Positions 28,566-37,456 of a DNA stretch of 64,000 nt are shown here, piece after piece. This stretch comes from Natronomonas gomsonensis (GTDB lineage Archaea; Halobacteriota; Halobacteria; Halobacteriales; Haloarculaceae): the NCBI RefSeq assembly GCF_024300825.1, contig NZ_CP101323.1:248001-312000 (forward strand), given 5' to 3'. Numbering within the stretch: the first letter of the stretch is position 1; every line of letters starts with the position of its first letter. The notes below the pieces were generated by a model, which did no database searches, had not been told where the DNA came from, and saw only the letters and a program-made list of their open reading frames with translations. Position numbers and translations under genes: made by a program.

Positions 28566-29678
28566 TTAGAGGCCAGCAACATCCTCGATGGCGTCGGTTA
28601 GCGCCTCAATCGAGTCGCGGTCGTGTTCGCCCATATGGCCAATGCGGAACGTTTCCTCGCCCAATACCGACCCATAGCCGTTGGAAAAGACGAAGTCATA
28701 TTCCTCGGATACTGCGTCGATGGTCTCGGCAACGTCGATGCCGCGAGTATTCTCGATACAACTGACCGTCTGGGATTCGTATCCCGTTTCTGGGAAGACA
28801 TCGAAGTGTTCGCGGGCCCATTCGCGGGTGTATTCAGCCATCTCGCGGTGACGCCGGTCCCGGGTTTCGTGACTCTCTTCGAGCATGTGTTTCATCTGCT
28901 CGCGATAAGCCAACATGATTGGGATGGCTGGCGTCGAGTGAGTCTGTCCCTTTCGGTCGTAGTAATCCAGCGTCCGCTGGAAGCCACCGTACCACGACGC
29001 CGACTCCTTCTGGCGTTCCCGCTCGTAAGCCTCGTCACTGACGACACAAACCGCTAACCCCGGCGGCATTGCGAAGGCTTTCTGAATCGAAGTAAAGATT
29101 ACGTCGATTCCGTGGGCGTCGATATCGACGTAGTCGCCTCCTAGCGCAGAGACGGCATCCACGACGAAGTAGGTGTTTGGATACTCTGCGACGACATCGC
29201 CGATCTCTTCGACTGGGTTACGGACACCTGTAGAGGATTCGTTCATCACACAGGTGACGACATCGTAATCCCTGTTGCGTTCCTCGAGAGCCGTCCGGAC
29301 GTCATCGGGTTTGACTGCCTTCCCCCACTCGTACTCGACGCGGTCGACGTTCTTTCCGAGACGTTCGGCGACGTTCGCCTGCCGCTCGCTGAAGCTGCCG
29401 CAGGTCGTACACAGAACGTTGTCATCGACGAGATTGAGAATCGAACTGTCCATGAATTCGGTTCCGGACCCTGTGAGAACGATGACCTCGTTGTCGGTGT
29501 CGAGGAACTCCTTGGTGTCCTCGACGATGGTCGTATAGAGGTCCGTCATCCGGTCCATCCGATGGCCGAACATCGGCTGGCTCATTGCCTCGATAACGTC
29601 CTCACGAACCTCGGTTGGACCAGGAATGTACAACGTCTTGTCGGGATAATCGCCGGTGTATTCACGTTTCTGAGTCAT
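28566..29678 (-). CDS. Class V aminotransferase, alanine-glyoxylate / serine-pyruvate type
   Basis: PLP enzyme of 370 residues from ATG 29678 (MTQKREYTGDYPD). The start IPGPTEVREDVIEAM and SQPMFGHRM are typical of the AGXT group, and the PLP Lys is in FTSIQKAFAMPPG. Homologues such as archaeal broad-specificity aminotransferases act in phosphoserine synthesis. The next gene upstream is serB, transcribed the same way with 187 bases between, which supports a serine role. It lacks the features of kynureninase known to me, although a catabolic transamination is not ruled out. Confidence 0.85.
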   Translation of the reverse strand: MTQKREYTGDYPDKTLYIPGPTEVREDVIEAMSQPMFGHRMDRMTDLYTTIVEDTKEFLDTDNEVIVLTGSGTEFMDSSILNLVDDNVLCTTCGSFSERQANVAERLGKNVDRVEYEWGKAVKPDDVRTALEERNRDYDVVTCVMNESSTGVRNPVEEIGDVVAEYPNTYFVVDAVSALGGDYVDIDAHGIDVIFTSIQKAFAMPPGLAVCVVSDEAYERERQKESASWYGGFQRTLDYYDRKGQTHSTPAIPIMLAYREQMKHMLEESHETRDRRHREMAEYTREWAREHFDVFPETGYESQTVSCIENTRGIDVAETIDAVSEEYDFVFSNGYGSVLGEETFRIGHMGEHDRDSIEALTDAIEDVAGL

Positions 29679-29865
29679 GCATTTCACCCAGGCAGTATCC
29701 ACTGAGTAGCGAAACAGTATGGTACTTTTGGTGTGTAAAATCATATCATACCGGCTGGTAGAAACGCGGTCTCTAAACGGAGCACGTTCTCTTTGAGCCA
29801 CGTCTGTGTGCGACGAAGGGGTTCTCAGTAACGTCTGGTGAGACGTGAACGAATCGTCTCTGAAC

Positions 29866-30516
29866 TCAGGCGTTTTCAAGAACGTCGCGGTCGAGAAGTG
29901 TCTCTCGGACGTCTGCCATCGAGTTCACGACGATCTCACAGTGGGGTTCGACAGCTGGCTTGGGATCGAACCCGATCGAGAGCCCAGCTACGTTCAGCAT
30001 TGGTAAATCATTCGCGCCGTCACCGACCGCAACAGTGTCTGCGAGGTCGATCCCAACCTCGCTAGCGAGGGTCTCAAGGGCATCGTCTTTGGTGCCCTCA
30101 ATGAGCGGTCCTTCGACTTCTCCTGTCAATTCGGGTTCGTCGTTCATCGGCAATCGGTTTGAAACGATTCGATCAACGGTCACCCCTTCGCGTTCGAGTG
30201 CGGTCGCGACACCGCGCTCGAAGCCCCCAGTGAGAATCGCCGTTGTCACACCTGCGTCATTCAACTCCCCGATGAGATCAGCAGCCCCCTCGCGGAGTTC
30301 CACTTCGTCAAAGGCGGCGTCGGCATCGGAGCCCGAAAGCCCGTCGAGTAGTGCCGCGCGCTTCCGAAGGCTCTCGGCGTACTCGATCTCGTCGTTCATC
30401 GAGCGTTCGGTTATTTCAGCCATATCGTCGGCCACGCCACACCGATCGCCCAACAACACGGTCATTTCCGAGTCGGAAAGTGTCCCATCGAAGTCGAAAG
30501 CTACGAGTGACATCAT
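29866..30516 (-). CDS. serB: Phosphoserine phosphatase
   Basis: HAD-superfamily enzyme of about 216 residues. Motif I is VAFDFDGTLSDSE with the nucleophile Asp, motif II is TAILTGGFERGV, motif III includes the Lys of EGTKDDAL, and motif IV is VAVGDGANDLPML. It removes phosphate from phosphoserine. SerA is 12 kb away on the same strand. In other haloarchaea that I recall, serA and serB are neighbours, so catabolic genes may have come between them. Confidence 0.9.
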   Translation of the reverse strand: MMSLVAFDFDGTLSDSEMTVLLGDRCGVADDMAEITERSMNDEIEYAESLRKRAALLDGLSGSDADAAFDEVELREGAADLIGELNDAGVTTAILTGGFERGVATALEREGVTVDRIVSNRLPMNDEPELTGEVEGPLIEGTKDDALETLASEVGIDLADTVAVGDGANDLPMLNVAGLSIGFDPKPAVEPHCEIVVNSMADVRETLLDRDVLENA

Positions 30517-30737
30517 CACCCGTTTCTGTGCCCCCGAATAAACAATTTTAGATTACGAGCGGTAACCGACAGTATCAACTGACAATCGGTACTGCCGGCT
30601 CTGAAACTCCCCCAACTATCCGACTAAGTCGAAGAGGGAGTTGTCGGCAACAGCATTTCGCCGTCGTGTTCCAACCCATTCACGGTGGCTAATTCAATGC
30701 CGTACACTACGTTGCAGTATCGTACACTTACTCCTAT

Positions 30738-30757
30738 AACCACTCATATGAGCGGTT
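30738..30757. promoter_or_regulatory. 20-bp palindrome before the indoleamine dioxygenase gene
   Basis: AACC-a-CTCATATGAG-c-GGTT is a near-perfect palindrome (one mismatched pair) centred 58 bases before the ATG at 30806. This position would overlap or precede the core promoter. It is a good candidate operator for a regulator of tryptophan catabolism. Confidence 0.5.
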
Positions 30758-30805
30758 TTTTGCGCAGAAAATAATAAACCATCCTGTGTTAGTAACTATG
30801 GTCAA

Positions 30806-31975
30806 ATGTCCGAAGCAGAACTTCTGGAAGAAGTCGATAAAGAGCGCGGATTCCTTCCGGCGCGTAATCCGTTGACCGAATTCGATACCGACCATCATCG
30901 GCCCGCCGTCGCCAGGTACCTACGTCACTTGGACCAACTCGGGACGGAACTTCCCGACCTTGTCGAGTCGGATAACGTCAGGCAGCCCCTTCGTTCGATT
31001 GAAACGCCACCGGCCGGTTTAGTCAGCGAACTCAACGACCATGAAATCCACCGACTCTGCCAACTATCCGGCTTTTTTGCGAGCGCATACGTTAACCACG
31101 ACCTGCCGGATGGGCAGTCTATTTCCACCCTCCCGGCCGGGATAGCCGTTCCACTTTACGAAACCTCCATGGAGATCGGTAGGCAACCGATTCTGTCCTA
31201 CGACCTTCTCTGTCTCCATAACTTCCAACTGAAGGATCCCGATGGTGAAATCACACTCGATAATCTCGATGTGGTTCAACGCTTTACACACTACGACGAC
31301 GAGCGGTGGTTCGTCATCGTCCACGTTGCCATTGAGGCAGCCGCCGCCCCGGCAATAAGTGCGTGTCCGGTCGCACAACAGGCCATTCGTGACGACGACC
31401 CGCAACAACTACAGGACGCTTTAGAGACCATCGCCGAGTCACTTAGCGAGCAGACCAAAATCATGCAGCGAATGACCGAGGGCAATGATACGGAAGTCTT
31501 CGCAAACGAGTTTCGACCGTACTACGATGGCTTTGACGACATCGTCTACGAAGGCGTTGATGAGCTAGAGGGACAGCCACAGTCGTTCCGTGGTGGGTCA
31601 GGTGCACAGAGTTCTCTCCTCCCTTCCCTTGACGCGACGCTCGGAGTAGAACACGAAGCGACCGAGATGACCGAAAAGCTCGGGGATATGCGGAGCTATA
31701 TGCCGCCGCTACATCGCACTACCATCGAGCAACTGGACAACGGCCCTTCGATTTCGGAGTACGTAACCGAGCAAGGATCGGACAGTCTCCGGTCGACGTA
31801 TAACAACTGTATAGCTGAACTCGAACAGTTCCGGCGGACCCATTTCAAACAGGTAATCCAATACATTCGCGAAGTGACCGGGGAAACAGAGGGAACTGGT
31901 GGAACGAATTACATGCCATATCTCCGAAAGTTAGAACAGGAAACGAAGTTATCACACGTCGGCGAGAAATCATGA
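30806..31975 (+). CDS. Indoleamine 2,3-dioxygenase
   Basis: Heme enzyme that opens the indole ring of L-tryptophan to N-formylkynurenine. The 389 residues contain IDO marks: the active-site block FRGGSGAQSSLLPSLD, DMRSYMPPLHR, the proximal heme His (His346) in RRTHFKQVIQYI, and GTGGTNYMPYLRKL at the end. The N-terminal small domain is present and length is usual. The family is common in animals and fungi but sparse in prokaryotes, and the alternative bacterial enzyme TDO is a different sequence. Downstream comes an aminotransferase on the same strand. This is the key gene that points the cluster to tryptophan. Confidence 0.93.
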   Translation: MSEAELLEEVDKERGFLPARNPLTEFDTDHHRPAVARYLRHLDQLGTELPDLVESDNVRQPLRSIETPPAGLVSELNDHEIHRLCQLSGFFASAYVNHDLPDGQSISTLPAGIAVPLYETSMEIGRQPILSYDLLCLHNFQLKDPDGEITLDNLDVVQRFTHYDDERWFVIVHVAIEAAAAPAISACPVAQQAIRDDDPQQLQDALETIAESLSEQTKIMQRMTEGNDTEVFANEFRPYYDGFDDIVYEGVDELEGQPQSFRGGSGAQSSLLPSLDATLGVEHEATEMTEKLGDMRSYMPPLHRTTIEQLDNGPSISEYVTEQGSDSLRSTYNNCIAELEQFRRTHFKQVIQYIREVTGETEGTGGTNYMPYLRKLEQETKLSHVGEKS

Positions 31976-32322
31976 TTGTAAACGCACCACTACCACTGGC
32001 GGTTTCGTCAACGGCCTGGATTCAGTCCCCGCGTTTTACCGCCAGCGAAGTTTGGTGATCTCGTCAATAAACACGGCCGCAGCCACAACGCCGCCCACAT
32101 CTACGATGGGTGAATCGCGAACAGAGCAACCCCCGGAGTTCTTGAAATCGGCAAGGGCGTATCCACATCGGTTCCGGCCGGTCTACCGACGCCGAGAGAG
32201 GCATGCCGGGTGTTTCACCTAATGCCAAAACCGAACTGTCTTCGACACCAGAAAGAGCTTGTATTGGCGCTCTAACTCAGAAGAGCGCAAGGTATATGTC
32301 GGTTCTCTGCGAGGGTTGGTGC
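31976..32322. other. Gap between IDO and aminotransferase, no gene
   Basis: No intact gene is seen. One frame (about 32015-32270) is open except for a TGA at 32111-32113 and shows ordered-looking residues (FGDLVNKHGRSHNAAHIYDG, then ANRATPGVLEIGKG), so it may be a decayed fragment. I could not assign a family. A TATA-like GGTATATGTC at 32291-32300 precedes the aminotransferase start by about 25 bases. Confidence 0.4.
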
Positions 32323-33501
32323 ATGAGTCAAGATAGCTTACCGCTAGCCGATCGGACTGAGCGAGTCAGTCGCTCACCAATTCGGGAGATGTTCGATCTC
32401 GCTCACGAGTACCGAGACAGAGACCTCGTCCATCTGGAGATCGGTGAGCCGGACTTCGACACGCCGGAACACATCATCGATGCGGCATCGGAAGCGCTTC
32501 GGGACGGTGCGACCCACTACACGTCAAGTACTGGCACCTCGGAACTACGGAACGCCATTTCGGATGACCTCGGTTCGGAGTACGTCTACGACCCCGAGTC
32601 AGAGATCATTGTCACAGCAGGGGCCGTAGAAGCCCTGGCGCTGGCGTGTATAACTGTAGTTGATCCAGATGACGAAATTATCATACCGTCACCTGCTTGG
32701 CCGAACTACCAGATACAGTCGATTATGACCGGGGCTGAAGTGGTTGACGTCCCGTTGGATGAAGCCGAAGGGTTCGCGTTGGACACCGATCTTTTGATCG
32801 ACCAAATGTCCGATGAGACTGCCGCAGTTCTCCTCACGTCACCATCGAACCCGACGGGACAGATATTCGATACTTCTTCGACGGCGGAGGTCGTCGAAGC
32901 GGCCGCTGAACACGATGCCTACGTCATCGCTGATGAGGTGTACAAAGACATTGTCTATGACCAGGAATTCCAATCGGTCGCCGGCAGCACTGCACACCCG
33001 GAACACGTCATCACGGTCGGTTCCTGCTCGAAGACGTATTCGATGACTGGATGGCGTGTTGGCTGGTTTGCAGCCGATGAAACGGTCGTCGACGCAGCGC
33101 TTGAATTCCACGAAAGCATCGTAACGTGTGCTCCAGCCCCCTCTCAGAAAGCCGCCGTCGAAGCGTTAACCGGTGACCAATCGCCGGTTCAATCGATGCT
33201 CTCCGCCTTCAGCGAACGGCGGGACTACGTCGTCGACCGCGTCGACGACCTCCCGAATATCTCCTGTCCCGAACCCGATGGTGCGTTCTATGCGTTTCTC
33301 GATTGTTCGGAACTTGAGGCCGACAGCACGACCATCGCTAAACAGTTACTCGAAGAACACGGTGTAGTGGTCGTACCAGGCGTTGGCTTTGGGGACCACC
33401 TCGATGATTACATCCGCATTAGTTTCGCGAACAGTCTCGACCGCCTTGAACTTGGGTTCGACCGAATCGAATCGTATCTGGAGTCAGCCGAGACCCGTTG
33501 A
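32323..33501 (+). CDS. Class I aminotransferase (aspartate/kynurenine-type)
   Basis: From ATG 32323 (MSQDSLPLADR) the protein has 392 residues of the fold-type I aspartate aminotransferase group. It shows VHLEIGEPDFDTPEHI, HYTSSTGTSELR, SPSNPTGQ, the PLP-holding ADEVYKDI, and the Schiff-base Lys in GSCSKTYSMTGWRVGW. Such enzymes act on aspartate, aromatic amino acids or kynurenine. Because it follows IDO, conversion of kynurenine to kynurenate (spontaneous ring closure after transamination) is a natural hypothesis. The substrate is not fixed by sequence. Confidence 0.9.
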   Translation: MSQDSLPLADRTERVSRSPIREMFDLAHEYRDRDLVHLEIGEPDFDTPEHIIDAASEALRDGATHYTSSTGTSELRNAISDDLGSEYVYDPESEIIVTAGAVEALALACITVVDPDDEIIIPSPAWPNYQIQSIMTGAEVVDVPLDEAEGFALDTDLLIDQMSDETAAVLLTSPSNPTGQIFDTSSTAEVVEAAAEHDAYVIADEVYKDIVYDQEFQSVAGSTAHPEHVITVGSCSKTYSMTGWRVGWFAADETVVDAALEFHESIVTCAPAPSQKAAVEALTGDQSPVQSMLSAFSERRDYVVDRVDDLPNISCPEPDGAFYAFLDCSELEADSTTIAKQLLEEHGVVVVPGVGFGDHLDDYIRISFANSLDRLELGFDRIESYLESAETR

Positions 33502-33956
33502 GACGGCCACGTCAGTGGTCCAACGATAGGGTCTGTTCTATCGTTCCAGCTGTTCGGAAAGATCGTCCATTTCCTGTGTTCTCACTTCGCGGAAGACCGG
33601 ACAGGCACCGCTTTGCCCCTCGGGAAGTCATTGACTCCACATTGGTTAGCTATCGACCAAAGACCACATTGGATACTACACTCTCATGTCGATATCTGAT
33701 CCCCAATGTGATGTTCGACGTACAAAATTGCCTCTCCCAAAGGATACACAATCATTTATACTTGCGTATCTATGCGTTAACGGTTGTGAAAAGTCGTATA
33801 TACGGACCTGTCGGTGTCGGTAGAACGCAGCACTGTGCAACGGCATGTATCTACGGCCTGAGAACGGTGGAATCTCCGAGGCTGTCGACGTCGGTAGAAC
33901 GCAGTACGAACTGACGGCGCGTATCCACTGCCCGAAGGCCGTGGTAGTGCGCCTGT
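33502..33956. other. Intergenic gap with a direct repeat, no gene
   Basis: No gene is supported; the one ORF across it has odd composition. A 23-base repeat differing at two bases (CTGTCG-nn-GTCGGTAGAACGCAG) occurs at 33808-33830 and 33882-33904. Confidence 0.5.
33808..33904 (+). repeat. Two-copy direct repeat
   Basis: The two units (33808-33830, 33882-33904) match in 21 of 23 bases and start 74 bases apart. A TATA-like TCGTATATACG lies just ahead at 33794-33804. Only two units are present, so this is not a CRISPR array; a small RNA with repeated segments or a tandem binding site is possible. Confidence 0.5.
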
Positions 33957-34163
33957 TTAGCGAATAAGTTCGGATAAGTTATCTTCCAATTGAGCCATCT
34001 CTTGGCTTCGCCAGTTGTCGTATACCGGACAGGATGGCTCGGAAGACGTCGCTAACTCGGTGATAAGTGATTGGCGGAGCTCGTGGTCACAACCTGCGGA
34101 GAATCGCTGCTGGTGTGGGCAATAACCACAACACTCTGGGAAGTTGGCTTCTCCGTCTGGCAT
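33957..34163 (-). CDS. Small cysteine-rich protein
   Basis: A 68-residue protein with six... five Cys in CCGYC (residues 11-15), Cys25 and Cys45, arranged like a metal-binding site (CCxxC-x9-C-x19-C). A strong TATA (TTTTTTTATAATCG on the minus strand, about 25 bases before the ATG) shows that this is a real leaderless gene. The family is not known to me. It lies head to head with the EamA gene, so the two share a promoter region. Confidence 0.6.
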   Translation of the reverse strand: MPDGEANFPECCGYCPHQQRFSAGCDHELRQSLITELATSSEPSCPVYDNWRSQEMAQLEDNLSELIR

Positions 34164-34227
34164 ACAGCCACATTGTGTATGCGATTATAAAAAAATTTCC
34201 TCGTACGGGGAGTCATTCACAGACATA

Positions 34228-34237
34228 GATTTAAATC
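34228..34237 (+). promoter_or_regulatory. TATA box of the first EamA transporter
   Basis: GATTTAAATC lies about 27-36 bases before the ATG at 34264; the spacing fits a leaderless transcript. Confidence 0.5.
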
Positions 34238-34263
34238 GATTCTGACTAAAGGTCGCCATCACG

Positions 34264-35151
34264 ATGGTGAGACAGCGGTACTACCCATTATTCGCTGGCA
34301 TACTGTGGGGAACAGCATATCCTTCACTACAGATCGTTCTCAAGTCATTCACGCCTACACAAGTGGTTCTCTTCCGAGTCGTCCTTGGAACGGTCTTTCT
34401 CGGGGGCGTGCTTGCAGTAACTTACGGTCGGGAATCGTTTGCTATTTCTCGGTCACAACTACTGCCACTTACCGCTCTTGGCTGGACGAGTGTCGCACTG
34501 TTTTATCTGCTACAGACTGTCGCAGTTCAATATTCAACACCGGTGAACGTCTCATTTATCATTTCAACGTATCCGATGTTCGTCTCCGTCGCCGCACCGC
34601 TTTTACTGTCTACACGCGTTAAACTGACTGATGCCGTCGGTCTATCTGTTGCTGTTATCGGTGTGTATATTATCGTCGGTGATGGCCGTATTATCAACCT
34701 TTTTGATTCGCCAACTATCATCGGTGACCTCCTCGCGTTCGGCGGTTCGCTCTCATTTATGACCTATCTACTGTTGACACGCCACTGGAACGAACGGCTC
34801 AATATTGATTACCTCTCGTTGACCTTTTTTGCGCATCTCCTTTCGATTCCGCCGCTTGCAGTGTTCTTTATTTTTAGTGGTGAAATCGCACCGACAACGG
34901 CTACGGCCCCATCAGTGCTTATGCTGGGTTACCTAGCTATCGTCGTCACTGGTTGTGGACTGTTGTTACTCAATGCCGGACTTGAACAGACATCCGCGCC
35001 AGTCGCGGCCCTCCGACTGCTAGTCATTCCTCTTGTTTCGACACTACTTTCGGTTGTCATCCTTGGAGAACCACTGACAGTCCCCAAAATCGTCGGTGGT
35101 GTTGCTATCAGTACCGGAATCATACTCCAAGCCGTGTTTAGCGAGAATTAA
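34264..35151 (+). CDS. EamA/DMT family transporter 1
   Basis: The 295-residue protein has ten hydrophobic helices in two EamA repeats (about 5-135 and 150-290). Typical landmarks are FAGILWGTAYP at the start, VLFRVVLGTVFLGG, and LRLLVIPLVSTLLSVVILGEPLT near the end. Members export amino acids or metabolites. Lying in the catabolic cluster, it may move tryptophan, kynurenine or a pathway acid. Another EamA gene (35703-36578) lies nearby but reads the other way. Confidence 0.88.
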   Translation: MVRQRYYPLFAGILWGTAYPSLQIVLKSFTPTQVVLFRVVLGTVFLGGVLAVTYGRESFAISRSQLLPLTALGWTSVALFYLLQTVAVQYSTPVNVSFIISTYPMFVSVAAPLLLSTRVKLTDAVGLSVAVIGVYIIVGDGRIINLFDSPTIIGDLLAFGGSLSFMTYLLLTRHWNERLNIDYLSLTFFAHLLSIPPLAVFFIFSGEIAPTTATAPSVLMLGYLAIVVTGCGLLLLNAGLEQTSAPVAALRLLVIPLVSTLLSVVILGEPLTVPKIVGGVAISTGIILQAVFSEN

Positions 35152-35179
35152 CAGCAACCGCGTAACCGACTATCGTTCG

Positions 35180-35605
35180 CTACGATTCATCCGGAACGGC
35201 GATAACTGGAACCGACGTGTGCAGTAGTACCGATTGGGTCGTACTCCCTAGAAGGGCCTTGCCGACGGGTGTACGTTTTCGTGATCCAAGCACGATGTAG
35301 GACGGGTCTTCTGAGTCAATTGCATCGAGGATTCCCTCTGCAGGGGAACCAACACGACCGATGGGCGTTATGTGTTCATCACCTCCGAGCGTCTCTCTGG
35401 CGACTCGACGAACCACTTGTTTGGCGTCGTGAACCGCATCGTCCCGAAAGTAATCATCAGTCGATTCAGACCGATCCTCGTACATCTCTTCTGAAATAAC
35501 GTGGAGAACGCGTAATTCTTCATCGTGGTTCATCGCTATGTCATTCGCGACGCTGAGAACACGATCTGGTGTTTCTTTGCCGTTTACGGCTGCCAGCACA
35601 GTCAT
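35180..35605 (-). CDS. UspA-type universal stress protein
   Basis: The 141-residue single-domain protein starts MTVLAAVNGKE and ends with the ATP-binding block GSRKRTPVGKALLGSTTQSVLLHTSVPVIAV, of the G-2x-G-9x-G-S/T type. It likely binds ATP. It lies between the two EamA genes, on the same strand as EamA 2. No special link to the pathway is visible. Confidence 0.88.
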   Translation of the reverse strand: MTVLAAVNGKETPDRVLSVANDIAMNHDEELRVLHVISEEMYEDRSESTDDYFRDDAVHDAKQVVRRVARETLGGDEHITPIGRVGSPAEGILDAIDSEDPSYIVLGSRKRTPVGKALLGSTTQSVLLHTSVPVIAVPDES

Positions 35606-35702
35606 GGCAATCATTAGGGAGACATCTCAAATAAGTGTTCGGCTGAGCTATTCTTTAGACAGATGGCCAGTAAGAACCACACATTTGACCATCGTCTCAG
35701 GG

Positions 35703-36578
35703 TTAGGTCGACATAGTCAATACAACGACCCCAGCGACGATGCCGACAGTCCCCACGATTACCCGTCGACTGAACAGTTCGTCTTCGCGGAAAAACAACC
35801 CAGTCAATAAGAAAACGAACAACGGCGACGCGTTGAATATTGGAGTGACAATAGTTACGTTACCGAGGCTGAGTGCCGTATATAATGATGCGAGACCCAG
35901 ACTAGAAACGATTCCGGCGGCTCCGAACGTGAGTAGGTCCCTGTTCGATGTCGAGAACGTCTCTAACCGACCTGTCACCGCGAGGCCAAGGGTGACAAGT
36001 ACGAAGGATGTCGTGAGGTTCACTGCAGCACCGATCGTAGGTTCTGCCACCAACCTGGTCCCCAACTTCCGAAATATTTGCACACTCCCGTAAGTGACGG
36101 CCCCAAACACAGGATACAAGAGGTCAGTCTTCCGGACTTGAATTTCTCCATCGCCTCGAACAGTAGAGAGGACGACGCCCCCTCCGACAGCGAGTAAAAC
36201 ACCGCCATAGCCAGAGAGTGTCAGTCGTTCACCGAGCAGAGCGATTGCAAGGAAAACAGAGACAAGTGGGTTCATATTGGTAATCGGTGAGACGAGATTC
36301 ACACCGACTCGTTGGATACCAACGTAGTTAGCTAACCGCCCGAGTGCTGGCGCGAATACTCCAGCAAGGATGAACCATCGCCACGCCCAGAGATTAATGT
36401 GGACATCATATTGGACCACACTCAAAGTCCACAGAACGACGACGTTCACAGCCATTGTAACCACGAGGGCGACAAGCGGGCTTGATTCTTGGACACCCAC
36501 ACGAACTAACACAGTTGAGACGGCAAATGCGAAAGCCGTTGCGAGTGCGAATAGAACCGGCAGAAATGTTGTTTCCAT
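35703..36578 (-). CDS. EamA/DMT family transporter 2
   Basis: 291 residues with ten helices in two EamA repeats (FAVSTVLVRVGVQESSPLVALV; PIFNASPLFVFLLTGLFFREDELFSRRVIVG). Its start is only seven bases after the stop of the AspDH-like gene, so it is the fourth gene of a minus-strand operon: ABC binding protein, dihydrodiol dehydrogenase, AspDH-like, EamA. Export of a side product or uptake of an intermediate are both possible. Confidence 0.88.
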   Translation of the reverse strand: METTFLPVLFALATAFAFAVSTVLVRVGVQESSPLVALVVTMAVNVVVLWTLSVVQYDVHINLWAWRWFILAGVFAPALGRLANYVGIQRVGVNLVSPITNMNPLVSVFLAIALLGERLTLSGYGGVLLAVGGGVVLSTVRGDGEIQVRKTDLLYPVFGAVTYGSVQIFRKLGTRLVAEPTIGAAVNLTTSFVLVTLGLAVTGRLETFSTSNRDLLTFGAAGIVSSLGLASLYTALSLGNVTIVTPIFNASPLFVFLLTGLFFREDELFSRRVIVGTVGIVAGVVVLTMST

Positions 36579-36585
36579 ACGTGTG

Positions 36586-37413
36586 TCAGGTACCGACGCT
36601 TACAGTAGTACTCATGCCTCGGAGCTTTTCGATAGCCGAGATTGCAGCGAGGTAGCTCGTTTTAGGGTTCGTTGGAGAAGGAACGTTCCGAACAGTGGTT
36701 TCGATAGTACCCATCCCCCCAGTTGCCTCAATTTGGTGTACATTGTTGTCCTCATCCGGATCGGCAACGATGCGAACGTTTGTCTCGTCCGGACCGATTC
36801 CAGCCAGACTTAGAGCCATCGCGACGTTGATATTTGATGGGAACGCTATCGCAGCTTCGGTGGCCGGCCCTTCAAACACAGTCCTCGCCTCGTCGAACGC
36901 GTGTACGTCAATGTCGTTCTCCACGAGATAGTTCGCGCCCGCAAGCCCGGCCGGATTTTTCCTTGTCGTGAGTGATACCGTCTCGAGGTCGCCAGTCAGG
37001 GCGGCAGCTTTCACCGCGTCGAGACCGGCAATCGCACCCGAGGGAACATGAATCCGCTGTTGCTCGTGGGTGGCAGTTCGGAAGATGCGATCGCGCAGGT
37101 CGGCGTCAGCCAGCGCCCCGACGCTCAACAGGAGCACGTCGCAGCCGGCTTCGAGACCGGGAACAGCAACGTCGGAGACCGCCGATTGGCCGGCTGCCTC
37201 AACGACTAAATCGGCAGTTTTGAACAGGTCAGAGAACGCATCAGCTGTAATCGGACGGTCGGTCTCAGCAAACGTGTCAGCGACGGTCTGGCATTTCTCT
37301 TGGTTTCGATCGTAAACGGCAGTGAGGTCGGCAGTAATAGTTCCATCAGCGAACCGCTGAGCGATTTCACGACCGATGGTCCCACAGCCGACGAGTCCTA
37401 CGCTAACAGACAT
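36586..37413 (-). CDS. L-aspartate dehydrogenase-like protein, copy 2
   Basis: 275 residues from ATG at 37413 (MSVSVGLVGCGTIG). It matches copy 1 throughout: GREIAQRFADGTITADLTAVYDRN, catalytic His in DNNVHQIEATGGMG, and VPSPTNPKTSYLAAISAIEKLRGM. Here it sits inside an operon with a cis-dihydrodiol dehydrogenase (43-base gap) and a transporter. Two AspDH-like copies without nadA or nadC nearby argue for catabolic deamination or amination rather than NAD synthesis. The true substrate could be an amino acid other than aspartate. Confidence 0.88.
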   Translation of the reverse strand: MSVSVGLVGCGTIGREIAQRFADGTITADLTAVYDRNQEKCQTVADTFAETDRPITADAFSDLFKTADLVVEAAGQSAVSDVAVPGLEAGCDVLLLSVGALADADLRDRIFRTATHEQQRIHVPSGAIAGLDAVKAAALTGDLETVSLTTRKNPAGLAGANYLVENDIDVHAFDEARTVFEGPATEAAIAFPSNINVAMALSLAGIGPDETNVRIVADPDEDNNVHQIEATGGMGTIETTVRNVPSPTNPKTSYLAAISAIEKLRGMSTTVSVGT

Positions 37414-37456
37414 ACAGTGACAGTACGAACGAGCCAAGAAAAATCATTCGAAGGTA

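Noticed and set aside
28566-29678. Class V aminotransferase as kynureninase
   Set aside because: The motifs and length are those of alanine-glyoxylate/serine-pyruvate aminotransferases and it is next to serB.
33808-33904. CRISPR array
   Set aside because: Only two repeats with unequal ends and no cas genes.
33498-33914. 138-residue ORF after the aminotransferase
   Set aside because: Composition is unlike haloarchaeal proteins (few acidic residues, many Arg/Leu/Ser) and it spans the repeat pair.
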